From: Phoronis australis
Taxonomy: Eukaryota; Phoronida; Phoronidae
Assembly: GCA_002633005.1 (NCBI GenBank)
Contig: NMRA01000376.1
Coordinates: 409,618 to 435,732 of the forward strand
Length of the DNA: 26,115 nucleotides
Direction: 5' to 3'
In this document: in pieces, positions 21,401-26,115 of the stretch
How the letters are laid out: each line of letters starts with the position of its first letter
How positions within the stretch are numbered: the stretch's first letter is position 1
Program-made: the position numbers and the translations under genes
The notes under the pieces: generated by a model
Told to the model about the DNA's origin: nothing
Seen by the model: only the letters and a program-made list of their open reading frames with translations
Database searches by the model: none

Positions 21401-24400
21401 GTTTTCTTGTTGTAATTTGTCTATTATAATTTCCTTAGTCAAATTAGAGGTTATTTGTTGGCTTGTAAAGAACTGACAGCTTTATAAGCCTCCACTAGTT
21501 CATTTATCATGGCGTATCAGTTTTATAAGTCTTCACTAGCTCACTTATCATCAGTTTTGTGTCATGCTATTATGAACTGCCAGTTCTCTGCAAGCTCAGA
21601 AATCACTTTTGTAATGTTTGTGTGCGTTTGCAGAACACACGGACAATCAAGGGCAGCCATGACCGTCTAATGGCTGAGCTGGAGTCTCTGAATCAGCAGA
21701 TCAAGTCGGAACAGACCAGGAACCTGGCCCTCAAGAACCAGCTGAAGGCTGGATCAGCCAGTCATGGAACTATAGTTGAGGTACTGTGTAGCTTGAGGAA
21801 TGCATTGTCTTAGTTACCTTGGTGCATGCCATGTCAGCCTGGTCAACCCCAAACAACATTCAATAGCCACTTCAGCGGCCTCTTGAATTCCGCAATATTT
21901 GCCCACAATGCTGGGTAGCCGTGGAGTACTTGCCACACAGTTATACAAGGCTGCTGTGCTAACCACTATTTTGCATTAAAAGTTTGCCATTACATCGGTC
22001 ATTCTGATGTGAAATTTTATTGATGCACAGCAAGTTTCAATCAAGACATGCAAAAAATTAAAATCTGAGTGAGGCATGATAAAAAGTTCTTCTTTTGTCA
22101 GACTCAGCTGAGAATTGTGTTAGCTGCCCTACATTTTAAAAACTAAGTCAATCAAGCAATGCATTTTTCTACCTCTGCAAATAAAGAGTGATGATTTTAG
22201 GACGTGGGAATTGGTTTCTGATGATCACTTCTGACTTACAAACCATTCAGATGTCTTAGTTGGTTAACCTGGCTGAACCGGTGTATGCCTGGTGTGTGAA
22301 TCAGTTGCAGTCAATGAGAAAGCAACGAATAATGTCGTGAAGTCCATAATACATTGTATCATGTATTGGAAAATATCATGAAATGAATAAGTATCGTCTT
22401 ACTTTTTGGAAATAATATTTGCAAGGTTTAATTGTTTTTTAGCTGGAAGAGCAAGTCAAAGACCTGAGAAATGAAAATCAAATTTTGAAAGAAGCCAATG
22501 AGAAGTTGGTTAGTAGGTAAGTACTGTCACTTTGTTAAACAAGACCTGTTTTGTCTTTCACCCCTCTTTTCATTTACTTGCTGTGTTCTTAAAACTGCTG
22601 TCCAACCAACAAATCAAATCCCAGCCATAATTAAAACTGCTGCTTTTCTTGTGTTAAGCTTTTCAAAAAAAAAACAAATCTAATCCAACCGTTTCAGCCT
22701 ACATTATACTCAAGCCTCTGCCACTCATTTTGTATGCTCATTTTGCATGCTCCTCCCACTCATTATGCATACCCCTCCCACTCATTATGCATACCGCTCC
22801 AACTGGGTACACCTACTTCTCTCACTAATTATACATGTTTCTCCTGCAGTGCTTTTGACCTGGAACGAGAGCGTGAGTGGCGTCAGCGTGAGAATGCGCT
22901 GAAGGTGCAGATAGCTCAGCTGGAGGCCACCCTCAAGGCTGATGTCGGTGAAAAGGGCAGCATACTAGACCGTCTGAGCGGAGAGAGGCGTAAGTAGGCC
23001 GATCATCAAGGTTCTTAGTTGCTGCTATGTCATTATTTATTGTGGTTTATAGTGTGGCTGTAACAGCAACCTTTTATGTTGCATTTTATTCTGTAGCAGT
23101 GTTTTATGCAATCTCAAACTTTATTTAATATGTTGATGACCTGCTTTTTGTCATTTAGGGTCATGGCCCCGCAGTGAGTATTTTTGTTCTTGTTGAATAT
23201 TTTGTTGTAATCTAGTTATCGTTGATTTCCTGCTTTATCTGAACACTAGAATATTGTAACTTTGATTTTAAGACTGCAGAAAGCTTTTCTGACAAGTAAG
23301 AAAGGTAGACACATGCTAGGTAGACATCTGCCTCCGTAGCAGACGGCACTTGTCATTCCACTCCGAGCTATAGAGAACGTGAAGTTATACAAGCATGCGT
23401 GTTTTTCAGAGAACGCTGAGAAGTTAGACAAGGAGTTGCGTGAAGAACGACTTAAGTACTTCCAACTGAAGGAGGAACATGACGAATTGAAAGACAAAAT
23501 GAAATTCTTCACACGGGTACGGGAAAATAATTTATGTTTCGCCAAAAGAGTTTCTTATGTCCAACCTAATGAAAATTGCCGTTGCACTAATAACTAACAA
23601 GTCTACTTTATTGCTGGCTTGTACGGTTTGTCTGTCTGTCCTTGTTTTTCATTTTTTTGACTATTGTAATTTGTTGATGTTCGTTCCGTTATGGTGTTCG
23701 ACCTACTGTGCACATTTTAGCAAAAGTACACAATCTGCAATGTCATTATTGGGTGGGCGAAGACACCACTCTCTTGTGTTGCCATTGTTTAGGAATTATA
23801 TGAATTCAGCTTCAATTTGCGTCACACGTTACTTCACTTCAAGTAGCCTGGTTCCCCAGACTGTCAGATTGTGCGCTCACTTTGTTTACATGACTGGTGT
23901 TTTAGTCTTGTTCTTAAATATAGCGAGATCACTACAGACATTCATGCCGTCGTGTCTGCCTTCCCTTTAGGAGAGTGCCGTTGACTTTGCCGAGATCGAA
24001 GAAGCCCTGGTGTTGATTAAGCAACGTAAGGAACAGCAGGGTGCAGAGGAGATCAGCTTCCTACAACAGGTGGACGAGGAAAAAAGTAAAGGTAATTGGA
24101 TAGGGTGGCATACTAATGGTCGGTTGGCTTCACTCACAGTCCTATAGATCACACTTATCACGCTGTACATGCAGTATCATGGCAAATCATTCTGCATGAG
24201 TGGGAAACATTCAGTTTGTTATAGCTGCTGTAAATCATTTTCTCCAGTGTCAAAAACAATTTTCTTCACAGCCATATTTGTTGTTCCAAAGCAACATCGT
24301 CGCGTTCTCATTCCGTTTTCGATTGAAACTGGTTGCAATAAATTGCTCGGGATTCACCGACAGCCACACTCTGCTTCAGTGGTTGGAAGTAACCCACCAC

Positions 24401-25280
24401 AGCAAGCTACTGAATGAGCATGTTCTGAAGTAATGACGTGCTCGTCAATTTGTCACAAGTCTAGAAATCAGTTCTATTATGCGAAAGGAACAAAATGAGG
24501 CAAATATTCTTATGTAGGGTGGCCTACATCAGAAGGCGTGAGTTTATTGTACATTTAACATAAACATCATTTCTAGAATCTATTGGTCTATTTTCACCAG
24601 CATCTAGCTTGTTTACTTGGCATGACATTATCTCCAGCCATCTTCAGGTGTTAAATCGTTCGTGGTGGCCACTTCAATTGCATTTCTCCTTGAGCACGGC
24701 AGGGTTTGAACCTGGGACATTTCGGTCATCAGTCCACCACTCCAACCACTAGACCTGAAACTTGCTATACTTTTATCTTCCATATTGTTTAAGGAATGGA
24801 AGCCAGGTGTCACTTGGCACTGTTTCGTTGGCTGGCTGTAGACATTGCCGTGTAGCTCCATATGCATAGATTCCTTGATCTTTCTTTTAGTCCACCCTAG
24901 TTCATTGTTGGGTATCCTGATGTTATCATGCTGGATGTTGTGTTGTTTTGTCCACATATACTGTGCTACTCCTAATGAGTTAGTGCATTCTCTACAGCAT
25001 TTCTTGTGTTCCAGTGCTCAATCTCAAACACCGCCATGCAACAGGAAAAAATACAATGCACGTGCCCACCACATGCTGAGTACCTTGTGTGTTACTGCTT
25101 TAACATTGCAGACTAACTCGTAAATTACGGCTTTAATGGTCCTGACTTGACCACATTTCAGATCTGGAGAAGGAGGTGAACCGTCTTCACGCTGACCATG
25201 CTGAGACTATTGAAGAGCTGGAGAAAACCAGGAACATGTTGATCGTTCAACATAAGATCAACAAGGATTATCAGACGGAG
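15276..25280 (+). CDS. RPGRIP1L: RPGRIP1L (protein fantom, NPHP8) orthologue, N-terminal 495 residues, 14 coding exons
   Basis: Fourteen exons with consensus GT-AG borders join in one frame with no stop. Signature stretches recalled from vertebrate RPGRIP1L appear in the same order: [37 protein letters not shown] (residues 41-60), [59 protein letters not shown] and [19 protein letters not shown]. The segment is largely heptad coiled coil. RPGRIP1L localises to the ciliary transition zone and basal body, binds NPHP4, and supports ciliary gating and Hedgehog signalling; human mutations cause Joubert and Meckel syndromes. The C2 domains and C-terminal RPGR/NPHP4-interacting region lie right of 26115. 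The start is the first in-frame ATG after a TAA at 15234-15236. The N-terminus appears shorter than the human one, though an undetected upstream exon cannot be excluded. Confidence 0.96.
15422..15910. other. RPGRIP1L intron 1 with an old repeat copy
   Basis: 489 bases, mostly the diverged repeat at 15478-15715 related to the TIR element at 5705-6017. Confidence 0.75.
15478..15715. repeat. Diverged inverted copy of the 5705-6017 element
   Basis: Matches the reverse complement of that element in order: GGTCACCTGAGGGGAAA, GCCTGTGC, several AGGGGAATTTT blocks, ACCTCAAGTAGCCAAAA and TGAAGGGAATTTT. Its ends do not carry the CAGGGCC termini, so it is an older or truncated copy. Confidence 0.65.
15911..16064 (+). 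CDS. RPGRIP1L: RPGRIP1L coding exon 2
   Basis: Residues 49-100, from acceptor TGTTAG (15910) to donor AAG|GTATGT. The G at 15911 completes Lys49, giving the junction [17 protein letters not shown] as in vertebrates. The exon then holds acidic coiled coil, [18 protein letters not shown]. Confidence 0.96.
16065..17409. other. RPGRIP1L intron 2, the largest intron in this part of the gene
   Basis: 1345 bases. Two related blocks around GGCAGATGTGxTCCT, at about 16491-16600 and 16764-16870, suggest an old 270-bp tandem duplication or two copies of one repeat. A C-run lies at about 16226-16238. A CRE-like TGACGTCA lies at about 17272 with a second TGACGT nearby. The 79-codon plus ORF at 16669-16908 falls in the repeat and is not taken as coding. 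Confidence 0.6.
17410..17490 (+). CDS. RPGRIP1L: RPGRIP1L coding exon 3
   Basis: 27 codons (residues 101-127) between TTCTTTCAG and ACG|GTCAGT. It encodes [11 protein letters not shown] and [11 protein letters not shown], matching the conserved NVQSRINTG stretch of the family. Phase 0 at both ends. Confidence 0.94.
17646..17707 (+). CDS. RPGRIP1L: RPGRIP1L coding exon 4
   Basis: Residues 128-147 plus two bases, between TGTTTCAG and CCCAG|GTATGT. It encodes the basic linker [20 protein letters not shown], a variable region in the family. Phases fit both neighbours, which is the main support for this short exon. Confidence 0.88.
17708..18600. other. RPGRIP1L intron 4
   Basis: 893 bases carrying the 24-bp array at 18160-18351. 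Otherwise AT-rich without gene features. Confidence 0.8.
18160..18351. repeat. 24-bp tandem array, eight units
   Basis: Units start at 18160, 18184, 18208, 18232, 18256, 18280, 18304 and 18328. Units 2-8 are identical; unit 1 differs at two positions (TAGAAAG for TATAAAG, and a final G for C). Each unit contains CTTTTATAAAG and ends GTATAC, so ACGTGACTTT recurs. The array starts at a TCACGTGA palindrome (18157-18164) and breaks off at GTGACCAAAA. Because 24 is a multiple of 3, frames stay open on both strands, giving repetitive ORFs that are not evidence of a gene. Confidence 0.98.
18601..18684 (+). CDS. RPGRIP1L: RPGRIP1L coding exon 5
   Basis: Residues 148-175 plus two bases of 176, between TTCCATTTCAG and CACTT|GTAGGT. 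A proline-rich start (PPAPPQSP) leads into [15 protein letters not shown], which corresponds to the conserved YGNSLLEEAR motif where coiled coil resumes. Confidence 0.95.
18685..19479. other. RPGRIP1L intron 5
   Basis: 795 bases with dispersed repeat copy B (18799-19035). Two similar 24-base blocks flank it (18704-18728 and 19371-19394, sharing GATAT-GCC-A-GTTTCTGTA). Confidence 0.75.
18799..19035. repeat. Dispersed repeat, copy B
   Basis: Same family and orientation as 6311-6545, with the shared GTCTGTCATTAATTGGG core and the TCACGTGACC block. No terminal repeats identified. Confidence 0.7.
19480..19552 (+). CDS. RPGRIP1L: RPGRIP1L coding exon 6
   Basis: Residues 176-200 between TTCATTTTAG and CAG|GTAGTT. 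It encodes [20 protein letters not shown], a continuous coiled coil. One base completes Leu176; phase 0 at the end. Confidence 0.94.
19553..19978. other. RPGRIP1L intron 6
   Basis: 426 bases containing the 57-bp tandem repeat. A 118-codon plus ORF runs through most of this intron and into exon 7 in a different frame from RPGRIP1L; it is not considered coding. Confidence 0.8.
19751..19870. repeat. 57-bp tandem repeat, about 2.1 units
   Basis: CAGTCCTTTACCGTACACTC starts units at 19751 and 19808, and a partial CAGTCCT starts a third at 19865. The two full units differ at only a few positions, so the duplication is recent. Confidence 0.92.
19979..20049 (+). CDS. RPGRIP1L: RPGRIP1L coding exon 7
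   Basis: Residues 201-223 plus two bases of 224, between GCTTTTAG and CAAAG|GTGAGT. It encodes [18 protein letters not shown], a coiled coil. A 57-bp tandem repeat lies in the intron just upstream (19751-19870). Confidence 0.92.
20050..20541. other. RPGRIP1L intron 7
   Basis: 492 bases; nothing beyond splice signals noted. Confidence 0.8.
20542..20647 (+). CDS. RPGRIP1L: RPGRIP1L coding exon 8
   Basis: Residues 224-259 between TGACAG and GAT|GTAAGT. It encodes [20 protein letters not shown], equivalent to the human NIRDNVEMIKLHKQLVEK region. Phase 0 at the end. Confidence 0.95.
20823..21375. mobile_element. 553-bp MITE with GGGCTGTTCCAG terminal repeats and TTA target duplication
   Basis: The left end GGGCTGTTCCAGTAAA and right end TTTGCTGGAACAGCCC are inverted with one mismatch. 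Inner blocks GGGGGGAAGGCA/TGCCTTCCCCCC continue the similarity after an indel. TTA flanks both sides (20820-20822 and 21376-21378). The interior has several degenerate copies of a block like CAACCACCCATAATTTTTAT and no transposase. A 3-bp TWA duplication is typical of PIF/Harbinger elements, so a Harbinger-type MITE is likely. Confidence 0.85.
21478..21554. repeat. 41-bp tandem repeat, about 1.9 units
   Basis: AGYTTTATAAGYCTYCACTAG units start at 21478 and 21519, and a trace of a third start lies at about 21553. It abuts the pre-acceptor region of exon 9. Confidence 0.8.
21634..21780 (+). CDS. RPGRIP1L: RPGRIP1L coding exon 9
   Basis: 49 codons (residues 260-308) between GCGTTTGCAG and GAG|GTACTG. 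It contains [20 protein letters not shown], the conserved SHDxLM motif. Noticeably richer in GC than the flanking introns. Confidence 0.95.
21781..22442. other. RPGRIP1L intron 9
   Basis: 662 bases, no repeat or motif noted apart from splice signals. Confidence 0.75.
22443..22516 (+). CDS. RPGRIP1L: RPGRIP1L coding exon 10
   Basis: Residues 309-332 plus two bases of 333, between TTTTTTAG and AGTAG|GTAAGT. It encodes [20 protein letters not shown], a classic heptad coiled coil. Confidence 0.93.
22517..22849. other. RPGRIP1L intron 10
   Basis: 333 bases; the 3' third is the 22-bp minisatellite at 22735-22846. Confidence 0.8.
22735..22846. repeat. 22-bp minisatellite forming the exon 11 acceptor tract
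   Basis: Units of the type CACTCATTATGCATACCCCTCC begin at 22757, 22779, 22801 (diverged) and 22823, a perfect 22-base register, with a shorter related unit from about 22735. The last unit's TTTCTCC runs directly into TGCAG, so the pyrimidine tract of the acceptor is repeat-derived. Confidence 0.88.
22850..22989 (+). CDS. RPGRIP1L: RPGRIP1L coding exon 11
   Basis: Residues 333-379 plus one base of 380, between TTTCTCCTGCAG and AGGC|GTAAGT. It contains [10 protein letters not shown] and [14 protein letters not shown], corresponding to the human SAF...[13 protein letters not shown]. The acceptor's pyrimidine tract lies inside a 22-bp minisatellite. Confidence 0.96.
22990..23409. other. RPGRIP1L intron 11
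   Basis: 420 bases, no feature noted beyond splice signals. Confidence 0.75.
23410..23516 (+). CDS. RPGRIP1L: RPGRIP1L coding exon 12
   Basis: Residues 380-415 between GTTTTTCAG and CGG|GTACGG. It encodes [20 protein letters not shown] and KDKMKFF, aligning with human QNEKL...QQLDELKKRIKLY. Phase 0 at the end. Confidence 0.94.
23517..23970. other. RPGRIP1L intron 12
   Basis: 454 bases. A 137-codon plus ORF overlaps the end of exon 12 and fills the intron in another frame; its hydrophobic, Cys/Phe-rich content reflects the T-rich intron and is not considered coding. Confidence 0.75.
23971..24091 (+). CDS. RPGRIP1L: RPGRIP1L coding exon 13
   Basis: Residues 416-455 plus one base of 456, between TTCCCTTTAG and AAAG|GTAATT. 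It contains [19 protein letters not shown] and [11 protein letters not shown], matching human ELSEALLLIKAQKEQ and LSFLVKVDSE. Confidence 0.96.
24092..25161. other. RPGRIP1L intron 13
   Basis: 1070 bases containing a minus-strand SINE-like unit at about 24625-24765. The minus ORF at 24628-24957 runs through this SINE and is not a gene. Confidence 0.75.
24625..24765 (-). mobile_element. tRNA-derived SINE, minus strand
   Basis: On the minus strand GGTCTAGTGGTTGG (24755-24742) is an A-box region like that of tRNA-Glu or tRNA-Asp. A canonical B box GGTTCAAACC lies downstream (within 24712-24702). The tail continues with GTGGCCACCACGA and CACCTGAAGATGGC, a SINE-like body. I found no clear target duplication, so the ends are approximate. 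The head differs from that of the 9676-9925 SINE. Confidence 0.6.
25162..25280 (+). CDS. RPGRIP1L: RPGRIP1L coding exon 14
   Basis: Residues 456-495 between ACATTTCAG and GAG|GTAAGC. It contains [20 protein letters not shown] and INKDYQTE, nearly identical to human and the clearest single diagnostic of the gene. Phase 0; the next exon is right of the window. Confidence 0.97.
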
Positions 25281-26115
25281 GTAAGCTGTTCTGCTACCAC
25301 ATAACGTGTTCACCCAAGTTATTGTGATGTACCGTATTTCTCCGTGTTAATGCCTGGGGTGTGGGTCTTAAGTTGAACAGGGGTGTTTACGAAACAAATG
25401 GTTTGGTAAGTCCCCTGGGTTTTTGAAACACCTCTCCAGAGGATTGTCTGCTTTATTAAAATATGGTTCCTGAAGAAATGTTCCAGTTATTTAAATCTAA
25501 ACTGACTTTCTCGGATGAAAATTGAGGCAATGTCGTATTACTTACATTAGATGGTTCACAAGTTTATTTCCACTATTCCATTTGTTTTTTCTTGCATTTC
25601 GCTGGCAATTTTGAATTCACTGGAGTTACGGTCGTTGCTGTGACAGTGGTCGCCAGGGACATTGGGTTGTTGGGGTCTTCTGCAGTGCATTAAGAATGGC
25701 CACATGGATGAAATTGGCACTTACCAGGTCTAAAGTCAACCAGTACTAGGCATTAAATTTATTCTTCAAAAGAACCATTATTTTTTCGCAGTTTTAAGAG
25801 CCAGATCCTGGCCTTATTCGCATCCGAATCCAAGGTAACAGGTGCTCAACATGTAACACTTTGTGGCTGGCTCATTTCTTTTTCATGTATGGCCCCAAAG
25901 ACTGTCGGAGATAAAAGTCTAACTTATAAGGAAGTCCAGTAAAATACCGATAGTTAGCAGTAAGCAGAAACACTATAAAGTCTGTGGTGGGCATTTACTT
26001 GCATGATGGAAGGGATTTAAGGTAACTGCTATCTTTGCTGCCAAGAGGCATTTCTGTACTGCTTCAGGTTTTACATGTGACTAAGTGGTGATGAACTGAA
26101 CTATAGTAACTGTTG
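25281..26115. other. RPGRIP1L intron 14, running off the window
   Basis: 835 bases after the GTAAGC donor with no further coiled-coil exon recognised. The next expected peptide block, beginning after KINKDYQTE, was not found before the edge. Confidence 0.7.

Larger units (their letters stand above)
20648..21633. other. RPGRIP1L intron 8
   Basis: 986 bases, more than half of it the TIR element at 20823-21375, followed by a 41-bp tandem repeat at 21478-21554. Confidence 0.8.

Noticed and set aside
21093-21476. 127-codon plus-strand ORF
   Set aside because: Most of it is the interior of the MITE at 20823-21375 and it crosses the terminal repeat; no transposase motif.
23557-23970. 137-codon plus-strand ORF with hydrophobic stretches
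   Set aside because: It occupies RPGRIP1L intron 12; the hydrophobicity follows from T-rich intron sequence.
24628-24957. 109-codon minus-strand ORF
   Set aside because: It passes through a tRNA-derived SINE and has no recognisable domain.

Overview
The window is eukaryotic nuclear DNA: spliced genes with GT-AG introns, low-GC introns, SINE and MITE insertions and minisatellites. It looks like a bilaterian animal. The compact introns, repeat types and gene order fit a marine invertebrate, perhaps a non-vertebrate deuterostome (acorn worm, echinoderm or lancelet). That placement is an inference; nothing here fixes the species.

Two genes are well supported and point away from each other. On the minus strand, from an ATG at 10991, runs the 5' part of a sosondowah (SOWAH) ankyrin-repeat family gene. 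Three phase-compatible coding exons (10991-10862, 6107-6046, 5317-4820) encode the N-terminal SOWAH domain and a Ser/Pro-rich linker. The ankyrin exons were not found in the left 4.8 kb. On the plus strand, from an ATG at 15276, runs the 5' part of RPGRIP1L (fantom/NPHP8), a scaffold of the ciliary transition zone. Fourteen coding exons to 25280 join without a phase error into 495 residues of coiled-coil protein. The C2 domains and the NPHP4-binding C-terminus lie beyond the right edge.

The 4.3 kb between the two start codons holds NRF1-, ETS- and YY1-like sites next to the SOWAH start. A second GC-box region sits near 12.77 kb, flanked by two outward-pointing exon-like ORFs of unknown identity. 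At 13.6-14.3 kb there are broken minus-strand reading frames, one shifted by a 10-bp tandem duplication.

Mobile and repeated DNA fills the introns: a tRNA-headed SINE with a perfect 12-bp target duplication (9676-9925), a second tRNA-like SINE on the minus strand near 24.7 kb, a 553-bp TIR element with a TTA duplication (20823-21375), a 313-bp TIR element with a TTAGA duplication abutting a SOWAH exon (5705-6017) and a diverged inverted relative at 15.5 kb, a dispersed repeat pair at 6.3 and 18.8 kb, and tandem arrays with periods of 15, 22, 24, 41 and 57 bp. I found no CRISPR array, rRNA, intact functional tRNA, or bacterial or viral gene. The most plausible biology of note is the divergent SOWAH-RPGRIP1L arrangement, not a new system.
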